In this document: positions 1 to 10,587 of the stretch, piece by piece | Numbering within the stretch: the stretch's first letter is position 1 | Layout: each line of letters opens with the position of its first letter | Assembly (NCBI GenBank): GCA_003024175.1 | Contig: MDYQ01000448.1 | Span: 157,362-221,361, forward strand | Source of the DNA: Planoprotostelium fungivorum | Taxonomy: Eukaryota > Evosea > Variosea > Cavosteliida > Cavosteliaceae | DNA length: 64,000 bases | Direction: 5' to 3' | Made by a program: the position numbers and the translations under genes | Notes under the pieces: model-generated | Seen by the model: only the letters and a program-made list of their open reading frames with translations | Told to the model about the DNA's origin: nothing | Databases searched by the model: none

Positions 1-3000
1 AACTCGCGGAAAACTCGCGGAAAAGGTATCACCTTGTCGACCATCTCTTCTCTCTCCTCCTTCGTGGTGTCCCTCGGTAATCTACAACGAGCCGAGAAAT
101 CGACGGCCTCGGCCACCGTTGTGAATGGATAGTGACAATCCGTCTGTTCTACGTAACCGACGAGCCTGTGGTAGAACTTGTCTGGTTCTTTACCGTTGAC
201 CAAGATGTCACCCTCTATTTTTCCGACATTTTTCCGTTGGGCGAGGACGTCCAAGAGGGTCGATTTACCGGCACCCGAAGCACCCATGAGGGCGAGCAAC
301 ATTCCTGGAAATTTTCGGCGGGAGTTTTAAATTTCGAAAGAATCTCACCTGGTTTCACGTAACCGTTGATACCGTTGAGCAGCTTCTTTTCTGAACCCTT
401 CACGGGCACGGTGTAGACTATATTCTGGAACACCATGACAGCTCCCTCTTTCACCGCATCCTTGTGCTCCTCCTCACTCTCTTCCTTCTCTTCTTGTTTC
501 TCTCCATTCTTTGTCGACGTCAATCGTCGACGCCGAAATTTCCCAGAAAACTCACATCTTTAGACGGAGATGCCGCACCACCCCCGCTTGCCGAATAGTT
601 GAAGTGTCTGAATCCCCAGTATGTGAACAAGAGGAAGAGTACATAGTAACCAGCCAGACCACCCCAATAGCCCCACCTGACGCCGTACTGCTTGCTGAAG
701 GAGAATTCTCCCGCGACGAAATCGGCTCCACCGGTGGGACCAGAGTACGGGCACACTTGCGCGCCTGCACGGCGTGTGAGACATTTCACGGAAATTTCGA
801 TGAGATCTTACCTCCGAATCCACCGAGTGCGACGGGCACGTCCAACAGAGGGCTTCCCAATGGAGGAACCAGTTGAGACGTCGTACAGTACAACGTGATA
901 TCATCAAAGTTGTTGATCATCATGGCTTCTATACCGTAGTGAACGAAGGAGATCCAATAGGCCCAGATCCAAGGCTCGGGTATCTTCTGCTTCGGTACCA
1001 AGAAACCAGAGAAGAGGATGTAGATGGCAATCATAGATGACCCCACGAGAGACCCTGTCGTCCGTTCAGCGAAATTCCCGTGAAATTTCGCGGAGATGTC
1101 TCACCTATGACGGGGTTGGGTAACGCGGCACCGCAAGCGCGGGAAAGCATGGCACAGCAGAGGGAGATGGAGATGAGAATGAAGAGGAAGAAGAAATATC
1201 TTCCGGCCTCGTTATTCAGCCCGGCCATCCAATAGACGATGGAGCCGAAGACCACCGTCTCAACCAATGTCCCAGGAATACTCCATATGATGCTCGAAAT
1301 GTAATAAGGAAATACGGCGTAATATTTTGCACCTGGGAAGCGTTGTAGACGGATGAAAATCGGCGAAATTTCACCTCTCTGCCGGTAGTAGATCTCTCGT
1401 TCTCCGAACAGACGGGGGATGTTTGCTACAGATGTGAAAGTGAGATGGGCTATGGTGAAGAACATGAGGCCTGCCACTTGGGATGCATCCAGTTGAGATT
1501 GATCTCTTCTGAAGAAGAGTGCACCTGTCGATGTGTCACCATGGATGATCATGTGATGATGATCATCATCATCGTACGGTGATCGTGATCGCGATGAAGA
1601 AGATCGTCGCGATCAGGTGATGTCACGTATGATATCGTACGTACCCAAGATGAGAGCGATGAAGATCTCGTTGAGAACTACGATGGCCAATCCAACGAGA
1701 TCTCTCTTGAAATTGATGAAACCTCTCCACACGTTGATCTTGATCTGTCCCCAGCGACTCAGTGGATATTTCCTCCTCGGTTTCGACTCCACTTTGTCTT
1801 CTTCTATCTATCGCGTGTCAGGCCCAGGGAAGGAGTCTCAATCAAATGAACCGTTGTAGATGGATGGATGTCATCACCTTGACGTCCTTGTTCTTCTTCT
1901 TTGTCTTGTGGGCGGTTAGGTCAGCTGCTTCTTGTTCGTTGAAACCTGCGGGGGTGAGTTTCGTTCGAATGAAGCGTTGTAGATCACCATCTTCTCTACC
2001 CTGACCCTCTCCCCTGGGAGAGGCTACGACAGCCACGGCGGTGTGGTGTTTCTTGGAATGTTCCTCAGAATTTTCCTTGGAATTCTCCAATTCTTCTCCG
2101 TCTTTGTGATATTTCGCCGGGTTTTCCATGTGTTCGTCCATCTCTCCTTGTCTCTCCTTCGCCATATCTGATTCCCTCCAGCACTTGACGAAATCTAAAA
2201 AAGTGAGAAAAATCCCACCGTCTACAAACGTGTAGACCCTCACCCTCTCGATTGTGCGCCTTGACTTTCTCTTCTTCTCCTTCTTTGGCGGGAAACTTTT
2301 CAGGATGGTCGACAATCTCCGACAAAAACTCCGACACCGAATACGTCGATGGGCAAAAGTAACCCAGATCGTTAAAGTATTTCTCCGCCTTCAAAATGGG
2401 TCCCTTTTTCCATCAATATTTCCGTCTCGTTGTAGACGCTCACCTGGTAGGCGATCTGTCCTCCGGAGAGGATGATGAGAGTATCGAAGAGAGACAAGAG
2501 GTCCCATGAGGGTTGTAGAAGGGCACACAAGACAGGAGTGCCCAATCCACTCAATGTCTTTAAACTCTTTCCTACGTCGAGTGACGAAGAAGAGTCGAGA
2601 CCGGTCGTCGGTTCGTCCAAGAGGAAGAAATTGGGACCTGGCGAGTTGTAGAACGGTCCCAAAAAATGGCGAGTTGTAGATGAGACTCACCCTTGACCCA
2701 TTCGACACCGATGGTGACTCTTCTCTTCTCTCCACCGGATACACCTCTTAATGATTCACCACCGACCATCGTGTCTGAGACGTGCTTGAGGCCAAGCAGC
2801 TGCAAGACTAAATCGACTCTCTCGTTCTTCTGCTCGTCGGAGTAGGTTTCGGGCATCTACAACGGTTCAATTGAATGCGACGGACGTATAGGAGTGAAAC
2901 CTGACACCAGGCGGCGAACTGCAGGGTCTCTTTCACGGTGAGGCGTGGGTAGTGTAGATCTCCTTGTACACAGTAAGAGACGTTGCGGTGCCATCTACAA

Positions 3001-4286
3001 CTCGTCAGGAGGTCACATACGTACGTTACGTACCTGTTATCCTGAGGTTGACCGTTGAGGGTGACGGTACCGGAGATATCACCTTGTCTTCTTCCGGCTA
3101 AGATGTCGAATCTATAAATAGAATGAGGTGAGGCTTGTATGGGAGGATGATTGTAGATGGAAAATAAAAGTCGAATGAAAAAAATTTAATCTTTCGTGAA
3201 GAGAGGATGATGATGATTGGAAGATGAGATGATGGAAGATGAGACGCACAAGGAAGTCTTTCCACTTCGAGGTGAACCCAAGATGGCTGTCATCTCTCCC
3301 GGATGCATGATGAAACTGATGTTGTCCAGAACGGTCCTACTCGAGTCAACACGAACCATGAGAGAGTCACTCTTAGAGGACAGACGATGACTCACATCTC
3401 CCGCTTCTCGCGGTGGATTTGTGGGTGTAAGAAGTCCTTCAGAGAGGGAATGCCCTCCTTCTGCTTCGTCACCACTTTGTAAGTGATGTTGCGAACCTTT
3501 CAGCGTGTGAGTCAATGATGACGAATCGAAAGAATTAAGTCGATTTTCGAAACTTTTCTTGTGGGGTAAGCGTAAGAAAAAGGATGATGATATTCGATGA
3601 GTTACCTCCAAGTATTGTCCCCTCTCAGCCACGTTGTAACGACTCGAGTTCTTCTCTAACCATTCGGACAGCTTCATCTTCTTTCCATCGAATTCGACAG
3701 TGGGTTGAGGTCCAACTTTCGGTTTCTCCTCTCCTTCTTCTACAATCACCGTCAGAATCATTATGATCAGACTGCTCGATGATTTCGAATGGACTTGACC
3801 CACCAGCATCATCGTTCATTTCATCCTGCTCCATCTCGTTGTTGTGATCGTCATTGTTCGGTCCGTCGTCTTTCTCTTCTCGAGGTGATGCAGCTTCTTC
3901 AGGATCTTTCGTTCGATCAGACTTCGTATCACCACCGGTAGCGTTCGGCTGTCGAAACTATCTCCCTTCAACTCCCATCGGTCCACTTCCAATCACCTGC
4001 TCGTGTTGGGGGGCATGATTGCCTCCCATGCCTCCGCCGAGACCTCCCATAGACCCTCCAGTATCAGTCATGCGTTTCACGTGTTCGTGTTGCGTCCAAT
4101 GTGAGGGAGATCGGGGCCGTCTCCGGCCTCGAATCCCGAGGAGAGCTCGTGGAACTCGTAGAAATTTTGCAACCGCTGGGATGGTGATAGAGCGGAATGA
4201 AATTTCAACTCCTAAGTTCCGGTACTTATTGTCCTGCACAGAAGCTCCATCTACTCTGATCGACTTACGTTCCTGAAGAAGCTCAT
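1..4286 (-). CDS. ABCG/PDR-type ABC transporter, 5' part (3' end off left edge)
   Basis: Membrane exporter of the pleiotropic-drug-resistance ABCG family, with two NBD-TMD halves in reverse order. Reading leftward: an acidic, Gly-rich N-terminus; NBD1 with Walker [10 protein letters not shown] near 3270, signature [12 protein letters not shown] near 2730 and Walker [14 protein letters not shown] near 2610; TMD1 (1.6-0.8 kb) with several hydrophobic helices and the [12 protein letters not shown] region; then the start of NBD2 with [12 protein letters not shown] near 270. The product continues beyond base 1, so TMD2 is not seen. At least ten short introns. The start is uncertain: the acidic exon at 3834 has no upstream Met before a stop, but a 48 bp GT-AG intron just upstream joins it in frame to a Gly-rich exon, so I place the start at MSFFRN (4286) through small exons DNKYRNLG and [10 protein letters not shown]. 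Those first exons are less sure than the rest. Substrate unknown. Confidence 0.85.
2638..2690 (-). repeat. ABC-transporter intron containing two direct copies of the TCTACAAC motif
   Basis: A 53 bp GT-AG intron in the NBD1 coding region. On the minus strand TCTACAACTCGCCA occurs twice, 29 bp apart; the second copy forms the acceptor ...CTCGCCAG. The exon sequence on both sides encodes conserved ABC residues ([12 protein letters not shown] upstream, [10 protein letters not shown] downstream), which fixes the intron limits. Confidence 0.8.
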
Positions 4287-6230
4287 GAGACGATTGGGAG
4301 GGGCGTTGGTGAGGGCGCGAGGAGTCAAGAGTAGCATTCGTCGCCGCGTGATGACGTTTGACACACGACCGTGGAAGGATTTGATGTGTGGTGATCCCCA
4401 CACCTCCCATTTTATTTCGCCAGTCTGCTCGAGTGCCAGCGGCACTCCCCCGTGTGTTACAAGAGACGACCACCGGAGGGATCTGTCCTCGGCTTTATTC
4501 GGAGCTTAGACTGTCATCGCATGCGTTTTATTCTTCCAGGTTCGACTCCTCCACTGAGAAGACCTCATTCCATACATCTTCTCCATAGTAATCTCTCAGA
4601 AACTTGATCATCTTGTGTGGTATTACCTATTAGATCGATACCACTTGGTCAATGGAAAGAAAAATGAGTGTCAAACAGACTTATCGGTGTTGAGAGAGAA
4701 GTTACGTCGTTGTGGGTGGTGTCGGTCTCATGTATCAAGTTCATGCTTTTTTGGACTGATGCATGCACGATCAAACCCAGGTCAATTTATGTTGACACTT
4801 CAGAGTTGATGTCGAGTCTATTGATTCGGGATGGTAAGGTTGCAACATGGTCTCGCGATGTGATGGTAGACGATGGGTATGGGCCTCACTCCTTTTGGGT
4901 AAGTCATCATTATCATCATCAAAAGTATCAGTTACAGCCACTGATGCGACATCAGATGACGCACAGAGAGTCACGAGCAATTGGTATTGCGCAAGGGGAC
5001 ACGGCTCTCAACCGAATCTTTCTGGGCTACTTTGCCATCCTCTGGTCTCTCATGGCTCGGGAGACGTTGACTAAAAGACTTCAGCCAGGAGTATTCAAGA
5101 ATGCAAAGGGATTCCACTAGGAATGTGCCCTCTGGGTCCTTTCCGCTGGCTGATGACGAGGGACTTTGTCACTGCACATTTTGGCCGGGTGATGAGGTAC
5201 GCCAAGGTTGACACAGTGTCCCACAGGATACCCCAACTTGTATATAGGTGAGCCTTTCTCATTGTAATGAGTATACCCACACGGGCAACAGATTTGAGTT
5301 TGATGAAGGCCACTGGGACCACGGAATGCCCCGCCTTGCAACCGACGCGCAGTGGTACAATCGGGATGTCACTCTTCGTGAGAACTTTTCAACATCACGT
5401 ACCCTTCTGATCTTTTGATATAGCATCCATCATCGGACCAGACGGAAAGGAACATAGTGGAACCCACGTCCGCTCGTTCTACACAATGATACAGTTCACA
5501 ACCTGCACCAGATCATGGCGCATCTGTTACGATTTTGAACAGGAGTCACAGATGGAACTGAACGGGAGATGGATTATTGCATGAAATGAAGATAACACAG
5601 ACGATAACTGTCCTCTGTCATCGTTGGTGATCGACACAATTTTTTACGATCACAAACGAAAACCAACAGCTCGATAAGTCAGAGCCAAACACGTCTTAGA
5701 TCTCCTCAGTGGCCCCGGTTGGTATGATGGAAGCATCTACAGTATATGCCTTCGGGTCCATATTCAAGTCTTAATCGATCACAAAGATCCCATTGCATGT
5801 TCTCAAACCACGATATTCTTTGAGATGCTTTCTACTCACATCAGAGAACGACAGAATTTGAAAATTTCAGAAGGAGATTGAAGTCATCGGAGAGAGCAAT
5901 GCAGACTCCATTTGGTAAGAGAAACGAACAGACGTTCGATCACTGATAAATCGATCTCACAATTAAAGGTGATGAAACATGGTACAATTTCCAGAGGCAA
6001 CATTCGACCCAAAGGACTCTGATAACATCACGAAGTGAACCGCCTCTGGAACATTATTGATAATGTCTAATCCACCTCATTGTCTCGTCAATCTACCATC
6101 TCATCACTCGTGGTGTTGTTATCCTCCACTCCATCACACTTGCAGCCTGAACCACAGATAATCTTTCACTACGCTACAGGTGAATTTTCTCTTCTCTTCT
6201 TTCTCTGACATCGAGCAGGAGAGGCGAGGA
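4287..6230. other. Stretch without a convincing gene
   Basis: Between the ABC transporter 5' end and the next gene I find only short open frames without recognisable domains. The best is a minus-strand frame at 5117-5341 with several Cys and His (CCPCGYTHYNEKG), which could be part of a small zinc-binding protein but has no clear exon partners. A plus-strand frame at 4668-5120 shows no protein-like pattern. The left end probably holds the ABC transporter promoter. Confidence 0.4.
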
Positions 6231-6839
6231 ATGAGTGCGGACCTCGTGCAGAGTGAGTCGATCATCACATCGACATCATCAGATCGTGTAGCATCTTGTC
6301 ATCAAACACATTCATCCGTGGATCTCGCCGCTCAAATCACTCTCGTCGATAATCCTGAGCTTGTATAGGCAAGAGACCAAGGTGAGATATCCTCTCTCAT
6401 TTATTTGCTCACACCAGTTCAACGTGATATCACGCTGTTACCTATCGTGAAAGAATTAGGAGACAGCCATGTGCGCATCACAGATGAACTGATGGACGAC
6501 GATCGTTGAATGATCGTGCTGACATTAGATTGGTCTGGACAGAGGCAGAGGCAGGAGATTGGGAGGACATGGAGGAAAGATAATGTACGCTAGAAAATGC
6601 TATTGAGGGTGAGAGGTGGTGTTGTTGTTTGTCAAGAGAGGTGGCTGATCCTCTTCAGAAGATGAGCCTCATGCTGCTGCAGCTGATAAACAAGAGGGAG
6701 ATCAAAGTCTAAGACAGCTTATTCAGGACAAGTCAGTAAGTACATCGTCTCATCCTTCCACCATCTCATCGTACGCCTACGTAAGCGAGGCAACGAGGAA
6801 ATGGATGGAACGAGGAAGATGGCCAAAAGCGGTGTCTGA
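6231..6839 (+). CDS. Small multi-exon gene of unknown function
   Basis: Not recognised. Protein-like exons follow one another with good splice signals: MSADLVQ near 6231; VASCHQTHSSVDLAAQI near 6300; VQRDITLLPIVKELGDSHVR near 6420; an acidic stretch TEAEAGDWEDMEER near 6550; and EDEPHAAAADKQEGD through LRQLIQDKS near 6660-6735. The last is joined by a GTAAGT...TACGTAAG intron to RGNEEMDGTRKMAKSGV and a TGA at 6839. Predicted helical, highly charged, no signal peptide or membrane segment. The internal exon joins in the middle are not settled, so the full protein cannot be given with certainty. Confidence 0.45.
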
Positions 6840-7457
6840 ACGAAAAGGAGATGTTGGACAAATAAAAGCGTTTATAGCGCAGTTTTTATACGATCGTGAT
6901 ATAAACAGTCTAGTGACTCAGATCTGATGATGATTCAAATGATGTGTTAAATTAGAAAAATTAGCAATATGATTCTATACCTATCTTCTGTCGAGTGACG
7001 TTGTTACCACTCCGTTCAAATAGTCCAGTGGGTGTAATGCAATCAGATCTGATGATGACCTTGTGCTACAACTAGGACTTCCCTAAAGTCCCGGTTTTGT
7101 ACCAAGCAGAACTGCCTTGAGTCGATCGTTTCCTAGAAGTTTAAACTTAAATTCCTCCATAACCTTTGCTCTCTCATATTTTCAGAAGATTCGCAAGTTG
7201 AAGGGTTACCGAAACGTCGAGAATTCTCGCGGTTCAAATTCTCAAAGGTTCAATAATTCTTCAAGCGATGTGAAGGGTTTGGCATATGGAGAAATCTCTC
7301 ACGAGGCATCTTGAGAAATGCAGACACTGGTAGAGGCGAGACCAGACGGTGATTCGTCGGTCGACATTGTTGAGTTGAGAACGCGGTCTTTCTCATCACT
7401 TCGGTTCCCACTTGGACACAGCCACCACACTGCCAGTTGAATTCGTCTTGACCCAAG
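6840..7457. other. Intergenic region; right part duplicated at 26.4-26.65 kb
   Basis: No gene seen. From about 7250 to 7457 the sequence resembles the reverse complement of about 26412-26650, including the stretch with GAATTCGTCTTGA just before the glycoprotein start. So the promoter-proximal flank of the downstream gene was copied with it. Confidence 0.55.
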
Positions 7458-9670
7458 ATGAGGTTCAGTCTCTTCCTTCTGCTATCCATCCTCGGTCTTG
7501 TGTCGGCCCAGGTGATCACCTTCCCTTCCACAATACGATGGTGCGATCATCAAGACGTGGCTGACTCAAAACCAGGTGTATATCTACAACATCACCTCTG
7601 TCCCTCCTAGCGGATTCTTCACACCCCTTCTCAGCCCTTCGACTGCCTCCATCTTTGTTGTGGGTCGATACGGACCCGACCACACGACTCGAGTGTCTGC
7701 CGTCTGTGATGGACGATTCCTCGATCACAACGAAGTCATCTCCACCTCGCAATCCATGCAGCTGGTCTGCTCTACCTTCCAAGCCGTTCTCTTTGCAGTT
7801 GGAACGTCTTCCGTGTCTACACCCCTGGGTGTCGTTCTCAATGTGACTCAATACGGTGAGAAGTATACAGCTCTGCAAGCTTTCTGACTCTGAGCAGCTG
7901 GACCGATGACTATCATGCCGGACCAGACTTACGTCCCGTCCAACCCAGTCATCTACGTCTACAACTCTTCCACACCCTTCTACACTTATCGAGACTATCC
8001 AATCAGAGACTTTTGGGGTTTCTCGTGGAGGCACGTGGCCCGGGCTGGAGAATCTGTCCAATTAACCACATACTGTGAGTGTCCTCCATGCATTACACGA
8101 TTGACTCTCTCCACAGCTTATCCGTACTATGCCACATCTCTACCCGAGTCTTACGTGATCAGCTATACTGGTGATTCAATCACCGCCCAGTACCAGGACC
8201 GCGTCTGTTCGAAAGTAGATGCCCTCCTTCTCTCGAGCCGGTCCAACGATTCCTCTCCTCATGTGAATGTCTCCTCCTGCACCATCGAACTAACATAGAG
8301 CAGTACATTTCCGCCCAGTCCTGTGGATACGAGCAAGCGTACAGTTACGACAAAGATATGATGTTGGACCTCATACCAGCGGGTACTCCTCCCACGGTGT
8401 CCATCAAGACTAGTGGTGACTACACTCTTCAGTGTCAGTCTTACGGCAACGTCAATGCTATGTACGCTCTCGTCAACTTCCGTGGAGTCGATATGTTCTA
8501 CACAAATATCCATGTCTTTCCGCCCACACGTTTCATGGGTACAATGGATTCCAGCGTCATCTCTACTGTCTTTTATTGTGGTGGTAATTCTACTCGCAAT
8601 GTGAGCGTAACGGTTGTACCTGGTGAGAGACAGAGATCGGATGGATGGAACTGATGTCTCACAGCCACGAATATACTGGTGGACCACTCTTACGATGCCA
8701 AGTCTGACGGCCCCACTTATGACAATTACACCATCAGCCCCGGATTCATTCGGATGCAACATGAAGGGCTGAATATCTACGGACCGTTTATAATCGAATC
8801 CTGGTGAGCTAACATCTCCACTCGATGTTGGAACTTAGACAGCCCCATCACTACCACCACTCTCTTGTCCACTCGTACCCAAGAATCGTTTGCTGGTGAC
8901 ATTGTAAATCTATCTCGCCCTCACCTTCTACAGCTTGCTCTGATGTCACTGGAAACAAGACACAGTTGATCGATTCTTACTTCACCATCTTGTTCATCAA
9001 GCCTCCCGCTGGCTACTGCTTGGTAGGGTCAGGTTACCCTGACTCTCCATACATGAACGCAGCTTCGCCTTCTACCAACGCCACAGTGTTCACTGACACC
9101 TACACTGTGACCTGTGACGTCGATCACCTGGCCGTCCAGTCGGCCACTCGCAACCAATTCACGCTCAAATTTGTCCTCGGTGAGTGTCATACAGAAGTAG
9201 ACGACTGACCTCAGCAGTGAGTGTGCAACAGGGTGGAGTGTACGGAAAGCAGCAGGAGTTCGACGCTCTTCTCATCCTGGAATATCCCGCCGTGTCCAGT
9301 TTGTCCGTAGCTTCTCTCGTCGGCCTGCCTTCTTCCAACTTCCAGTTCAATCCCCCGCAGATCACAGAGTATTCTGACCCGGCTCAATACAACCGTGCCG
9401 TTGGTCCCAACAGTCCTAAGACGAGCAACATCTTGGTCGTTGCTGGTAATGGACCGTTCGTGTACTATCTGTCGTCAGGTGAGAGAGAAGATGTATGGAA
9501 GAGATGATGACGTGAGGGCAGATAACAGTGGTACCCAGTGGACCACACAAGTCACCGTCAGCACTTCACAGGACATCACTGTCAGCAGAACTACGACATA
9601 CAGCGGTGCATCACAGAACAAGGCAACGCTGATCGTCTTGGCATTCTTTGTCTTGATCGCACTCTTCTGA
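7458..9670 (+). CDS. Secreted, probably GPI-anchored glycoprotein of unknown family
   Basis: Ten exons, about 610 residues. Exon 1 (7458-7511) is a signal peptide, MRFSLFLLLSILGLVSAQ. The exons at 7576-7855, 7898-8074, 8117-~8261, ~8300-8622, 8665-8803, 8843-8895, 8934-9179, 9215-9478 and 9522-9670 all join in frame through 35-65 bp GT-AG introns. The body is rich in Thr, Ser, Tyr and N-glycosylation sites (for example YIYNIT, YVYNSST) with scattered Cys, as in an all-beta extracellular protein. The C-terminus has a Ser/Thr-rich spacer followed by a hydrophobic tail, KATLIVLAFFVLIALF, and a stop, as expected of a GPI-attachment signal. No enzyme motif recognised. A cell-surface or cell-wall role is inference only. 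A degraded inverted paralogue lies at 25553-26411. Confidence 0.85.
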
Positions 9671-9994
9671 GGATAAATCTGCTCTCTCACCTGATGTGAT
9701 TCGGTTCCGTGTGATTCCTCCGTCAAATAGTGGATGCCCGACTTGATTCAGACCCGTAGAACATGTCATGGTGGATGCAGGGTCATATGCGCCCGCTCTT
9801 GTTCTTCCATGTACGTCAGGAGTCTTTATCCGTTCCTCTTCTTCCTAGTAATCTCTCAGAAACTCGGATCCGAAATATCTGGGGGTCATTTTGCGGCCCT
9901 TGGCGGTCTAACGCCTTGTAAGGAAAGATATCTCGTAATATGATGTTCGATGACTCCACCGATGTCCTCCTCGATGATTCTCTTATTTATCCTC
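9671..9994. other. Intergenic spacer, nothing recognised
   Basis: Follows the glycoprotein stop codon and precedes the left arm of the 10 kb/56 kb inverted duplication. Only short, unpatterned open frames. Confidence 0.5.
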
Positions 9995-10587
9995 TCTGGT
10001 GACGAGAGAGGAGAGAGAGTGACGTGGACAGGAATTGAGGATGGAGACACGCCTGGTGAAGAACGTCATCGGGAAGATGATCACGAGGGAGAGAACGGTC
10101 ATCATCTTCGCAGAGTCCAATCGCATGGAACCGTTACACTGCAACCCAGCGAAAAATGGTCAGGAACCGCAGGCCAAATCTGTTTATCGTTTTAAGCCGA
10201 TTTTGCAGTATTTCGCGTCTTGACCCTCAATCCAAACTACAACTCTGCTGGGAAAGGATAAAAAGTCTTTCAAACTCTCTCTTCTATTACACGCGTTCAC
10301 TCGTTATGGAATCATTCCCGAGGGGTAGGGAAGTGTAGGCTGTGTCGGTGATCTCGGCGTTGACTTGCCTGTCTATGGAATGGTGTGTGTCCTCTAGTAA
10401 GGTCTCGTCCAATGTTTGAGTCTTGCCCGTCAGCCAGGCCACGATCTGTACGAAGGGAGGTCTATCTTCTGGATTCTGTGACCAACATCCTTCTACCTTC
10501 AGCTCCTCTCACATTCAATCGAACTTACTTCTCATCAATTTCGTCATATCGGGATTGAAGCTGTCAGGAATGATGGGCCTGAGGTCT
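9995..10587 (+). repeat. Left arm of a diverged inverted duplication (partner at 56217-56715)
   Basis: The sequence matches the reverse complement of 56217-56715: the run with ACGTCATCGGGAAGATGATC, the kinase C-terminal coding sequence and the convergent spacer all recur. This arm carries about 80 extra bases near 10130-10210. Homology stops sharply at GGGCCTGAGG (10587), inside the kinase gene. Both arms contain the 3' ends of the same two convergent genes (MCM6 and receptor kinase 1). Confidence 0.85.
10031..10261 (+). pseudogene. 3' fragment of MCM6
   Basis: Copy of the last MCM6 exon: VKNVIGKMITRERTVII is followed by AESNRM and, after roughly 80 unrelated bases, LTLNPNYNSAGKG and a TAA. 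The intact gene ends at 56523 on the other strand. There is no upstream MCM6 sequence here and the insertion breaks the frame, so it is a non-functional remnant adjoining the 3' end of receptor kinase 1. Confidence 0.85.

Noticed and set aside
560-907. Several overlapping open frames on both strands at 0.5-0.9 kb
   Set aside because: They are shadows of the ABC transporter exons; only the frame with [20 protein letters not shown] fits the transporter.
2505-2530. TCTACAACCC in the ABC transporter
   Set aside because: It encodes LLQPS, a conserved ABCG segment (ALLQPS), so it is coding and not an inserted element. The copy at 83-95 (SARCRL) and the one at 31513 (DRLQQL) are likewise coding.
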